From Straminergon stramineum (lineage: Eukaryota; Streptophyta; Bryopsida; Hypnales; Calliergonaceae), in the NCBI GenBank assembly GCA_963920665.1, contig OY987271.1, positions 126,501 to 190,500 on the forward strand: DNA of 64,000 nucleotides. The letters are read 5' to 3'. This document shows positions 48,619 through 61,516 of the stretch, one piece after another. How positions within the stretch are numbered: the first letter of the stretch is position 1; every line of letters begins with the position of its first letter. The notes under the pieces were generated by a model that did no database searches, was not told where the DNA came from, and saw nothing but the letters and a program-made list of their open reading frames with translations. The position numbers and the translations under genes are program-made.

Positions 48619-51406
48619 AAGGACATGTATGTTTTTTTGGACATCAAATAAAACATGGCCATGTTTATTAAAACGTCCCCCAAACATGGAAGTTCCACAT
48701 TAGCAAGAAGTTTTGAATTTACTGTGGGTAAATTTTCGAATGTTACTTTCAGCTAAGGTAAAATATAGACTGGATGTGAAAAACATAGCAGAAGGGTAGC
48801 CATGTGGCATGTTTTGGAAAAAAAAGGAAATGGATGGATGTACACTCTAGATGAAAAGGGAAGTTCTTTATACAAGTAGGGTAGTAGGAAGTATGACAAC
48901 CCATATGGGACATGTAAAGCAAATTTTTTCTTCAAAGTAAATTGTTTGAAAAAACGTACAAATGTCAAAAATAATGTCTAGATGTCGAAAATAACATGTA
49001 GATGTTGAAAACAACATCTAAATGTAGAGTTATCAAATTCCCATCTTTGAATTATCCCATATCCTACATCCTTGGTCATGGGCAGACTATAGATTTTAGT
49101 ATAATAAGGACCTCTCCACCTTTATTCTTATAAAATATCTATCAGGTATTTACTTGACTTTTAGACTTTGCCATCAAAAACTCTCTTAATGATAGATGGT
49201 CAATTCTTGTTGAATTTGACAATTTTTCTTGTTCATTTTTAGGGGACTTTCATTTAAATGATTATTTCAAAAAAAAAATTCATTTTTTCTTTTAAATAAT
49301 TGATTTTATATAAATAATATTCAAATTCTCAATTAACATGAAAATGTGCCACATCATCACCAAGTTGGATGAAAAAAATTTGACATGTCATTGCCTATTC
49401 GGCACACGCTGAGGTGGAATCTATCTAGTGTATACGTGGAGCATTTTAGAAAGCTTGGAACACCCATTTTTTACATTCGTTTTCATCGAACAAGTTGACA
49501 TTACAATATGTTTTTCTAGATTTTGGATGTTCTTTGCGATGTCAACTGCAACAGATTTTAGGTGACATTATAGTTGATGCCCCTTCTGTTCAAAAAAACG
49601 TTCTACCATGACTTCTAAAACATCTCACAAAACGGGGGGTTCTTATAGATTAGATGACTATATTATGAAATGTAGAAGTGTAGAACTAATATAGATCATC
49701 TTGAACGTTAGTTATTGGCCATTGAATAACAATAATCATCTTTATCCTCGATGTCTTCTAAGCATAAGAATCTTAATGAATCCTTGTTAAAAGAGGTTAT
49801 TGTCCACTCAAGGATAACTTGATACGAGTCAAAAATTATTCGTGCTAATAATATCATACAATAAAGAGAAAAAGAAATATGCTACGGAAATGTTTTTTTA
49901 TAATCTCTAGAGGAACCAAAATATAATTCCCAGACATACATAATCCTAAATCATTGAAAACTCAAAGAAATAAAATGAAAAGATTAGAACAATGTATTGT
50001 GGAGTCAACAATAACAATATTAAAAAAAATGAAATTGGTTTCAAAGTACCTTTATTCCTCATTGAATTGTGCTATCATCGAGTCAATGATAGGTAACCAA
50101 AAAAACCCAAAGCGCACAAAGGCAAACTCAATCTAGAAACATCATCTAATACAATATCAACACTCCCATACTAAGTAGGACAAAAGTCTAAATATATATT
50201 TTTTAACAAACATGTATGAATCATTTGACAGAATCCCAAGATAGAACAAACAAACTGCTACAACTATTCCATGACTAAGCATCACCTTCAACCACTCATC
50301 AATCCCATGCAAGACAAACCCTTTATTGATGAAACAGAGGACACTTAGGGAATGCTCTAGAAGTTCAAAGAGCATATTAATACTTGGAGTTTTGGTAAAA
50401 ATTAGAGGAAGAACTCTAGATATTTTAGATATAGAGTCTAGGGAAAAACAAGCTACCTACCATGGAATATGAATGAGAAAGTGATGGCAATTGAGGAACA
50501 CAGAAAAAACTATGTTGTAATTGTGCTTCACGAAGTTGATGATAGTAGAAACTAGGACTGCTCTCACTCCATTGTCATCAACGTTAATTAATACTATAGA
50601 AAGTTTGATCTTGAGAATCTTATGACTTTTGTGGAAGGATTGCATATGGAGTCAATGAGGAATTTCAAAATTTGGCTATGTTCTATAGAAAAATAGCATA
50701 GTGAAGTCCAATGTGACAAAATTGCGATGCATTTTTAAAAATTTGGATTGTTATGCATTGTCAAATGTCAAGCAACAAACTTCACTAGGTCGAAACATCA
50801 ATCAAGGATAGAGAGGGGCATCTGAAGCTTGTCAACAAGGTAGGTTTGCCAAACAAGCCTACAATCTTTGTGATTTCTCTATCGCTCTTACACTTGTCTA
50901 TTATGGCTACAAATGTTTTCTTTTTTTGGAGAAATCAATCTCATCCTCTCTTAAAAGCTCTACAAAACCACAAGTAATAAAACACAATCTTATAGAAATA
51001 CTTAGAAAAAAAATTTTAAATCAACAAAGTTTGAGTCAACTAAGGATGTAGCAAACACACTACAAAATTGAGTCTATAGGGTTTTGGTTTGACTTACTCT
51101 ATCCTTGAACCTTAGAACAATTGTTGATGTCATCATGAAAATATTTCCAAATGTTTTTTTTTCTCGCATCTGTTTCACAAATTATTCAATTATATATTCA
51201 TTCATCTCCAATACTATATAGTAAATAGTTACCAACCATGTATTCCAAAGTGTATCATATTAACCCCTAAATGCTTGAGGCATCAAATTTTTATGTCAAC
51301 AAAACTTTGAAGTTAAATAAAATTGAATTCAGATAATATTTTTAGTATTCGTATTTTTGAGAAATTCTTGTTGTAGTCTAGTTTTACCATACAAAGTTAG
51401 ATTTTG
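48619..51406. other. Spacer, no gene seen
   Basis: AT-rich; short ORFs only. No bounded element found. Confidence 0.4.
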
Positions 51407-51604
51407 AAAATGAATGATTAACGGTCTGAGATGACCCTAAACTACCGGATGATGGCAGGAAGGTACCCAAATAGAATGGAGTGGTTGTAGGTTTGATATC
51501 TAGCTGTGACAGGTTAGTTTATCTAGTGTGAGATCAACCTTTCTTCCTGACAAAACCCCTTGCAATGTGTTCTCAACACACTTGTGTCAAAAAAAAATGA
51601 ATGA
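51407..51604 (+). mobile_element. tRNA-type SINE with 11-bp target duplication
   Basis: The 11-bp direct repeat 'aaaatgaatga' flanks it at 51407-51417 and 51594-51604. The body (51418-51593, about 176 bp) has an A-box-like 'tggcaggaagg' at 51453-51463 and a B-box-like 'ggtttgatatc' at 51490-51500, 26 bases apart. It ends in an A run that merges with the right duplication. All this fits an RNA polymerase III-derived SINE mobilised by LINE machinery. The family is not identified. Confidence 0.85.
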
Positions 51605-52571
51605 CTATAATTTTTTTATTCAAGATTTAGCACAAAGGTATCCATTACAAATCTTGATTTGTAATGGATTGATGATTTTTGAAATGGAGCCTCAACTGTA
51701 CTAAAACTTGGAAAAAAAATCACATTAGAAATCTATTTAAAGAAATTGAATAGTTGATCATGACAAGGTGGAAATTGATGAGGATTATTCCTATTTTTCT
51801 CTTGAACTTCATATTTTTTTGGTAACCAGCTTTTTAGTTTCAACATGAAAAAGGAAGATAAAAAAACTTCAAATCACTTTTACAATTATAATACCTTCAT
51901 GATAAAACATTACAATCTTTTAATCCATAAGCAATATTGTGGTGTTTTCTATTCCAATGAAAATTATTTGATAAGTTTCATCAGTTTTTTGGGAATTGTA
52001 ACCATAGAAATTCAAACTAGACATATTGGCTTTTTATTCAATTTATAGCAAGAAATCCAAGGAGCTCAAAAAAAGCCTTGGGCATTTAGGGGTTAAAAAT
52101 AAATGCATTTCTATATCTTTCATTTGTGGCTCACAAGACAATCAAATATATTACTGTCACATGATTTTGAAATGTGACTTCACAAGAAAATACACCATTG
52201 GCATGCTGCCATGCTCTTCAACATGAAAATATTGCCCCAAAGTCGATCTTTGCAGAGGTGATCCTAGGCATCTTGTATATGTCAAGAGGTGAGACAAACC
52301 TGGAATGTTTTTACTCGGGCATTCAAGGGTGAAAATTAAGATCCAAAACATAAGTGGAATCTATATCCCAGGACAATGACCAAAGGAAAATGTACGTCTT
52401 CATGGGCTAGACCAAAACCATGTTCCAATGTCGAGACTAAAGTCCAGACTAACACTACAAAATTAACTCAGGACTAATAGAGATTTAACCTCAAGAAACG
52501 TGAGCTGTTTCATTTCAATAGTGCTCTAGGAAAGATGTAAAATCATAAACACAGTACAGATTGACACATCG
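51605..52571. other. 3' flank of the ataxin-2/CID gene
   Basis: Probably includes the 3' UTR of the minus-strand gene next to 52571. No separate gene is seen. Confidence 0.4.
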
Positions 52572-55500
52572 TCAGCGGCTTTGAGGTTGATTTTGATGAG
52601 GCTGAGAACAAAGACGACCTTGACCAAGAGGAGGAACAGAATGAGCCTGCATCATGCCCTGCATTTGATTACTACAGGTAAATACCAAATGCATTAGGAT
52701 GGGCGGAGAAACACAGAGAATGCAGGTACGAATACTAAGTTTGTCAGAACCTACTCTAGAAAATTAAGACAATCTGGTATCTAAGCAACTGGACATCATA
52801 AATAATACTATAACTACATGAAATAATTGCACTGCAACACATACTCAGGAAAAAAATACATATAGAATCTTCCAAAGGATCCTTTATAACAAGATATTTA
52901 ACACAAGTATCTCCAATTTCCCTAAGAAATTCCTACTAAGGTTTCATAATTATGGTAGGACCTCCCATGACCAGCCAAGACCCATGGTCAATACATAGGT
53001 AATGGGAAATTCAACAAAGAGATGACAGATATCTAACCATTAGTTTTCTAGTTTCCAACCATCTTCTAGCCATCACTGTTATGACACATGTGCTTCATTT
53101 TTAGAGCCAAATTAGTCTTTAGATGAGCAGTGATGGAAGAATCTATATATTGGGAATGGGAGCAGGCCAACTTTTGGCTTCTAAAATTCAGAACAATTTG
53201 AATTTAAGGAAAAAAATTATGAAAATTTAACAATGCCTTCTACTACTCCAGATCATGCCCAAAATGCGTAAGTGGCTGGTAATGGGCGGTTCTACTATAC
53301 TATGATTTTTAAGAAAAAATAATTCACAAAATCGTATAAATTTCATTTTTATGTTTTTAATTATGAAAAGAAGAAAATCTGAGATGTAGATTAAGACGTC
53401 GAAAAAACAGAATTTTTTTAAAATGTACATTTTTATATAGAAAATTAAATAAGTTTGACCTAGTGGACATGTTGCCCTTCCGAGGTTACCCGAAGCCACT
53501 GAAAATCTTGAACATCCTAAAAAGTCTACAAGGAATTTGACTGTCCAGAACAAGAGAAAATTTCTATTTGCGTATCAAGTTCTAAACCTACAAACAGAAA
53601 TTTAAGATCAAATATGACAAAGCTTGCACACAAATCACCGAAGCATTGAGCATCGAAAACAATGTCTGATAACATGGTAAGACACGTTCATACCTGCGGG
53701 AAAGGAACGTATACAACAGGACTTGCAGGTTGCCCGTACATCATGTGCTGTGAATACTGGGAAAACAAACCTCTACAAGTAAATATTACAACCCTAAAAA
53801 ACCCCAAGCAACTTACATGTAGTCTGGATCCCCCAAAATTCACCATTTCCAGTAACGAGTTCAATAACTAGCTGCTACGGGGGAAACTCACCTACTGTGA
53901 CAGTATTAACAGTAAAGCGAGGAAAGGACCATTTCTACTATTTGTCTGGTACATTCAAAATGTTCTAAATCTTCACGAACATACACTAGTTCCACTCATT
54001 GAAGGCCAACATAAATCGACTGTCATGATTGTATGATAGATGAGACATAACTTCTAGGTACAGTCATAGTGGAAACTGATCAGTAAGTGGAATTGAAAAC
54101 TAGCATCCATCCAGTCAGAGCACATAAATTATTGACCTGACGGTGACCACACTAGAGTACGCAGATGACTAGGCACCAAAATCAAAGACAATTGGTGATA
54201 TCGAAAGAACTTACCAATTGGCCATTAGGATGCAAAAGTCCAGCTTGCAAAGCAGATGTTGGTGGATGATATTTTACTTGTTGAGGTTGACCATAAGAAG
54301 ACATTGCCTGTGCCCAATCATGGTTAAATGCAAGAAAGTAAAATATCAAATGTTATACCGAATGAGCACTTCCAGATATTTGAAGCTAAGAGACGTTAAA
54401 ATGCATCACATCTCTTCCCACAACATTATGCATCAATGGTAAAGCCTTCAAGATGCAGACTAATAATTCGTTAAAAAATAGTTCATGACACAAGTTTCTC
54501 CTGACAGCAGAAACGGGAACAACCAAAGGCTCAATATAAGATGATATTATCCCCAAACCTAGAATGTTCATGCATATAACATGTTCAAGAACTTAAGCAT
54601 GTACATCACATCATAAAGTAAAATCACAAAGAACCTGCTGTTGTGTATGAGGTTGCGCTCTTGGATTCGGTTGCCCAGGTAAAATACCAACACCACCAAC
54701 TCCACCAACTGGAAACCCTGGCACAGGACCGCCAGGTGACGACATAAAAGCAGTTGAATTAACCGCAACTACTGCTGAAGCAACCGCAGGATTAAATGGC
54801 GACAACTGATTCTGCTGAGCGGTAGACTGGAGGTTCACAGGAGAGCCTTGCATCAGAGATCCCCCATGAACAATAGAATGCATGTACATAGGACTTTGGG
54901 CCCCTAGAGCGTGTTGTGAAACTGGAGCGCTCGCCCGCGTTGAGCACGAACTTGGAGTAAACGACTGAGCATTTGGATTGAGTTTAAAATCCTGCACATA
55001 AAAGTTGTGGTTAAGTGCTATGGCAAACAAACCGTTTCTTCAGAAGAAACAAACATAAAGGCGAATGTACAAGTGATAAAATATGTGATGCAAACCTGAA
55101 GACTACTGGTAAGAGAATCTCTTACACGAACTGTTACCTTAGCATTGGCATTCAATGGTGATTTTTTTGAAGTAGAAACAGTTGGCAAAGATGCTGCAGA
55201 AGATGGTGAGATACATGAAATCATTAGAAGTGTCAGAATTTGAATAATAAGCAGCCTGGAAAATTCTCTGTAAACTACCACGCTATGATTAATTGGATGT
55301 TATGTGAACCAACAAGAATCCAACAAGAACCACTGCCAGTTTATCTGCCGAACTGATGCAATGAAAGGGTATTCTTGAGAGAAGAACTGAAGCATGCGAA
55401 GAGAGATAAATACTAAAAGCCAATGATGCTAAACTTGGTATATCATCCACTGAAACGATTTGCTGTATTGGATTGTCCAGAGTCAATTGTATAGCATGTT

Positions 55501-58500
55501 AATTCAGAATTGTTCATCCCAAATAAACAGCTAATCTGTAGAATTCACAGACAAGGCATTTCCTTGCATTCATAACAAGAGCGATCGCGTGTACTATACA
55601 CGAGGAGATTTCAAAAGCTGTGGATAGAGGCACCAATCTGGAAGAAGAGACATGTACTCTAATACCTCTCTACTATCATTTCACCCACAGCAGAAAAAAT
55701 CAGACCAAATATACGATTGGACAGAGAAATTGAGCAAATACAACTAAACGCTAGAAAAGATGAACATGTGATCAAGAAAATACCTGGAGAGCGCGGTTCC
55801 AACTCCTTCTGATAACAAGCATCGTCACTGATAGATTAATTGACATAAAGATGTGAAACACATTACATCAAGCATTGCTAAGTTTAAAATTATGTAATTA
55901 CTACTGAAGTACCAACTTCTACTGCAGTTCATAAATACTAATATGATGCTTAAAACAGTAAAATAAAAGGGTTGGTTTAACACACCCTGAAAATAAATGA
56001 CATAAATAAATAAATATAAACCATCAGTAGCTACCTTAAAGCTCTCACTAAGTGCTTTGAGTGCTTCCAACTGCTTCTGCTGCTTGAATTCGTTGAACTC
56101 CCTGAACAGCTCAATCCCACAGACTTCACCATCAATGGCCCAATGTAGATGAAGATCAATTCCACTCAATACAGGAAAAAGCGAAATTCAACATACAAAA
56201 ATAACACTGCAGTGACTACATGTCTTAACATCTCAATACAAGTGAAAATGAAAAGAGAAGATATAGTCAAAACTGGAATAAAAGAAATAAGCATGTCAGA
56301 ATCACGGGTAAGAATACCAACCTGTAAACATCATCGGGAACTTGAGGACAGCTTGGATCCAAATTAAGTGCTTTAATGCCTGCTGCATCACCAGCTAATG
56401 GAGACAATAATGGAGAACCCCTACCAATAGGACTGTTGTACGGAGAACCAGACCCCTGCCAAATTCCACAAAAATTCAAGATCACGACGATAAGTTATAA
56501 TCAGAGTACGAGCAAATTCCTCAAAATAAATTGCACATCAGAGAACAATATTGTACAATGCAAAAATCAGCACAAATTACTCAATGCAGAAGATTCAACA
56601 AGATTCAATGTTGCACAGAGGAAGTACCTCTTTAAGAGACATATAACCTCCTCTGATAAAAAATATTCAAATCGAAAAGAGATCAAAACACGTTATTGCT
56701 TTAATAAATAGACGACTACCTTGTTGCAGTGTTTACTCTTGTCACCAACTAACAGTTTCCGCAATCTAAGATGTTCTTTCAGGGAATCTGATGAGCTGTC
56801 AGGGCTGCCTCCATCTTCCTTCAACAGAGGCAAATCCTGACGGTCAAGATAGTTTCCGGCCCTTAAATTCGCAGTCACATTCTGCAGGCATAAAACACAT
56901 TCAGACAACTAATTAGGATAATCTACACTAATAAAGTCTGCAAAAGGACTACCACAAACATAGATCTCTGCAATCCCAATTCAAATGTTAACCAATAGCG
57001 ATTCGGAGCATTCTTTATATCAATCCAAGCATTATCGTGGTATAGAATATATAAAGTGAGACTTTTAGATACTAATATTAATCGAATCCATTGGGAGACA
57101 TTCTCTAGAGGTGCCATGAGACTTAAATGTACAAGTTCAGGAAAAATTTGCACCACAAAATAATAGATCGTACCACCGGCTTCATGAATCACCACAGTTC
57201 AACGACAAGGACAAAGTTTTCAGCAACACAAAAATCTTGTAGGTTTTCAATGAACTGCAAAAAGGAAGCTAAACAGCAAGATTTGAAAACCCACGCGCTA
57301 AGCAAATTAGATAGTAGCAGTAAAACTAATGATCAAACAATCTCCAATATCTACATAGAGAAAAATACCATCGTTATATTTCCTAACTATAGAAACGACA
57401 CGGAATTTGCGGAAGTGAGAGTCACTGCAATTCAAAAATAAAAGCACCATGCAGGTTGAGCACTAAAATTGAAGACTTGTACATGGTTCACTCGAAACAC
57501 AATATCCTTCTGAACTTGATTGTGCTTGGCATTACCAGAATATGATGATGAGCTTGGCCAGAGCAACTGAACTTCACATAAAATATAACAATCCAACTAC
57601 CATTACAAAAAGACTTTAGAAAAAAAACGACTTACTTGTGGTTCTGCACATGATAAAGACGTTTCAAAGTCATCTGCTTGCCAAGCGAGTAACAACAATG
57701 AGCCATCTTAGTTAAGGTAGAATTATAATCATATTGCGGATACCAGGTATCAGATGAAGAGCCAAGTATAAACAAAATTCAATTTGACTAATAAAAAGCA
57801 CATCAATAAAGAGGTAAGAACGCCACTTCACAATTAGCCATCCAAACATATTACTGAAAAGGAACTATTCCAGGCAGTGCTATCAAGAGTACTGGTCCAA
57901 GAAGTCGTAACATGAAAACTGCAACTTTCGAAATAGAATGAGACAGCGAACTTCGTAAATTCCAGTAATAGAGTCCTACCGGAAAGAGGAGTGCTGGAGC
58001 TGTTATTTTGAGAGGTGCTACCACAGATCCCTGCCACGGAACCTCCAAAAGTCTCATCATTATGGTCGTTCATGTGCTGGTCGTCATCGTCATCACCGGC
58101 TTCATACCCACGTCCTACAGATGAGTACTTGGACTCTTCATCCATAGCCTCTAACTCGGGAGCTAATTGGATGCCTCTCTCCTAAAACAAAGGTGTTAGG
58201 ATCAGAAAAAAGGACCACACGGTAAGCTTGAGAGGAACAAGCTAAACAATACTCTTCTCAAACAAGAAGAAGCATCACTAACAACGAAAAATAATACAGG
58301 GAATTAACACATGACATTCAACAGCATCTCAATCACTTAATCCGCAATGTTATATTGCAGGCTTCACAAATACTTTGCCCAATCACAAGGAGATGTTGCT
58401 GACTCCGCATATAATGTACAGCAGTCCCCAAATCACAAGAGGTATAGAAAGACAGAAGCAATTAGCAAGGAGCGATTATTAATCAAACCGTCAAGCAAAC

Positions 58501-61500
58501 GAATAAAACATCTACCAAGATAAGTTAAGGTTTATAAAAAACCCATCAAAACGAAAACAACTCCAAAGAAGCATGTTCTTCCTAAACGTGCAGTCTAAAT
58601 ACAGCAATTAATTGCATAACGTTATAAAGTCTCTGAGCAGGTAGTGTACAATCAACCAAGAAAACTGATATAGACGTGCCAAAGGCAATAAGCAAGAAAA
58701 AGTCAAAGAGGAACTACTAAGCAGAGCAAGTTCATACGTATCCTAGATGCCCTAGCTACTGCATCTGCGAATGACAAGCAGCTGATTCAAATTCAGAACC
58801 AGAATATAGCAGGGTACTAAAAGGTTGATGAAGTAAACAAAAAACACCCAGCAAGATATTAAGTCTGGTGGACAAACTGACTGCAATTCGAATAAAAATC
58901 ACAGAAAAACACTCATCTGCAAAGCTCCTCAACAGAAGCAACAGCCGCGTACAATAATATAAACGTAGAAGATCAAATTTTGAACAACAATTTGATAGCA
59001 AATATGCTGCACCAAACCCGTTTCCAAACCCATTATAACCTTGAATCAGACGAACAATAGGAATCCGAAATCATGTACCACCAAATCGCTTGGTGACGTT
59101 CCTAAAATCTGCAGCTTCAAAGTTTAGACAAGGACTACAGAAAAAATGTGAATGTCGGAATCAGATGATGCACCGAAAACTGGATTCTGCGGCAAGGATT
59201 ATACCTCTGCAAGATGCACATTTCGAGTTTGCTGCCCTAGAATTTCCAGGGCAATTCTGTGAGCCTCCCGCTCCCTCTCCCGCAACTGTGGACCTCGTAC
59301 TAGCTTTGTCGTGTACAGCTCCTCGTCAAAAGTAGTTTCCACACCAAAAAGAGCTTTGTTTGCCTCAAATTGATCCCAGTTACGACTTCTGAAAGGCAAT
59401 CCGAGAGGCACGTTTCATACCGCTTCAAGCTAATAAGAGTCAAAAGAAAGCAGAATTAATCAAAGCCTAAGTATGAACAAAACCTCTCGAACAGAGTCAC
59501 ACAGGAATGAGTCATTGACAACTAACCTCCAAGTGTTACTCAAGTTAATGCTTTTAGTATCAGAAAATTCATCATCGGGCTTCCATGGCTTCAGTTCACG
59601 CTCAGATTCTCGATGCCACCCTTGTGACACAACTGCATCAGTTACTAATTCAGAGTGATTTTCTCGAACTCGGCTGTTTGCTAAAGCATCGCCGCTTAGA
59701 GAAACATCCTGTGACATCCCAGAAGACCCAGATAAACAATGGGAGGAATTTTCTCCAACGTCAGAGAAATGATGAGTTACTCCCGAAACAAGCACTCCAG
59801 CCATTCAAACACATAGACGGCGCAAGATATCAACCACAAGGACACCAAGTCACGAATCCCAGTAGGATCATTGATAGCAACATCTGTCAATTTGATCAAC
59901 CCACAAGTAACATTTCGAATTCATATGCAAGAAGGCAATAAGTCAATTGAACAAGAACTCACTTTCGCGACAATTTGCACAAAATCTTTCCCAGATATAA
60001 CGTATGTCCTTTTCGGAGGATGCCGGGCTGCTTGTCTGACTGAATCACCTTGAATACAATGGGCGCCTTCTTTAATGAGCCTTGCCATCTTCAGAATAAC
60101 GCCTAAACAACAATAATACCAATACTTCAAAAGAATGGAACTCAAAAGATTCAAAGCCACACAGACGAACGCAACTTAGCGCCTTCAAGATATCTATCCT
60201 CCAGTGGGGTACATTTTAGTCCCCTAGAGCCAAAAGGCGCATGAAAATTATTCCAACAGATACAACAAAATAAATAAATTATTGAAGGTCAAAATTGCAC
60301 TGCATAACCAAAAAAATGGCGCTGTCTCATCACAAATTATTTTGAAATCGCTGTTGTCAACCATCAATTGCCCCACACTGAACAATCTCCATACTATTAG
60401 AATCGACAATGTCAGGCTAGCGAACATGTAAAGTAGATTTAATTTCAAAGCTGGTAAACGACAGGAAGAGACCAATGAGAAACAAGACAAAGGTGAGTAA
60501 AAAATCTTACCGTACTCCTTATCCACAATACCGTCATGAAATATTCCAGAATACACATGCCCATCAATTTTCTGAACCTCGACATGCTGCCCGATCAGGC
60601 AAGTGTGCATGTACAGTAACCTTTCATGAATTCCTTCATTCCAACCTGCCGATCAAAGTTAAATGTTGAAATCTAAACTGCAACAAAAACCTTATAAACG
60701 CAAAGCAGAATTATCAAAATCTACAAACAGAATACAAATGTAGTGTTTACGAGTTTCAATACTGCTTCTTTAACTATTATCACATAAATGAAAGTGGAAC
60801 TCTGCTGGGAGGGTGTAATAAAGAAATGGTTCATATGGGTCCACAAAGAAGACAGGTAAAAACGCAGGGACCACTATAATAGAATTCCGTTCAAGCTTCC
60901 TTTGACCTGAAGGAGGTATTTCACCAGATCTCTCAAAGTCATCCAGTCTAAATGAATTACAACATTTCATACTTCGAACAGACCCCGTCATTTCAGAAAA
61001 ATACGCGTCCACAAACAAAATCCACCGGTCTCAGCAAATACCAAACAAAGTACACACGACTGTAATCACTAAACTGTCATCCTATTAGGCAGTCATCCAA
61101 TTCAGTAAGAGAATGACGAACAAACACTCTCTCGTTATGTATCATTAAAGCCGAGCAAACCTTGAGAGGAAGAGTTGGAAAGCGTTCGGGCAGGCTGTCT
61201 CCAATTTAGATTATCTGACCGACTCAAACCGTCCTTCTCGATCCTTCGTCGACCAATACCATTTGTAAGGGATAGCTGCTGCGGAGACTGCGCGCCATGT
61301 GAGTATCAAAGACATGTGAAGGTCAAGGTATCGAAGGAGACTAAGCGATCAAGAAATAAACAACGTGACCTCACCGCTCCCACAGCGCCTCCAAAATTAA
61401 TAAAATGTAAATCGGGTAAACAGAGCTTGAGCACAAACTATGTCACCAGCAGCAGCTCAGCGCAGTAAGGAACAGAAGGCAAAGATTGTCAACTCACGTA

Positions 61501-61516
61501 CCTGCGGACGACTCAT
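52572..61516 (-). CDS. Ataxin-2-like PABP-interacting protein (CID3/CID4 type)
   Basis: Exons on the minus strand: 61516-61502, 61287-61161, 60645-60511, 60102-59963, 59708-59527, 59388-59205, 58181-57980, 57676-57636, 57571-57536 (36-nt microexon, least certain, in phase either way), 56881-56720, 56455-56322, 56101-56035, 55808-55784, 55193-55096, 54991-54635, 54307-54215, 53756-53694, 52658-52572. All are GT-AG and phases agree, giving 715 aa. The start is the ATG of the 15-nt first exon (MSRPQ). The Lsm-like fold covers residues about 57-139 (YMHTCLIGQHVEVQ, VYSGIFHDG, VILKMARLIKEG, FVQIVAKD). LsmAD covers about 200-261 (NWDQFEANKALFGV, FDEELYTTKL). The PAM2 motif FKLNPNAQSFTPSS at about 518-531 binds the MLLE domain of poly(A)-binding protein. 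The tail is Gln/Pro/Gly-rich. In this family the protein acts in cytoplasmic mRNA control and stress granules. Identification is firm; which CID paralogue is not resolved. Confidence 0.93.
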
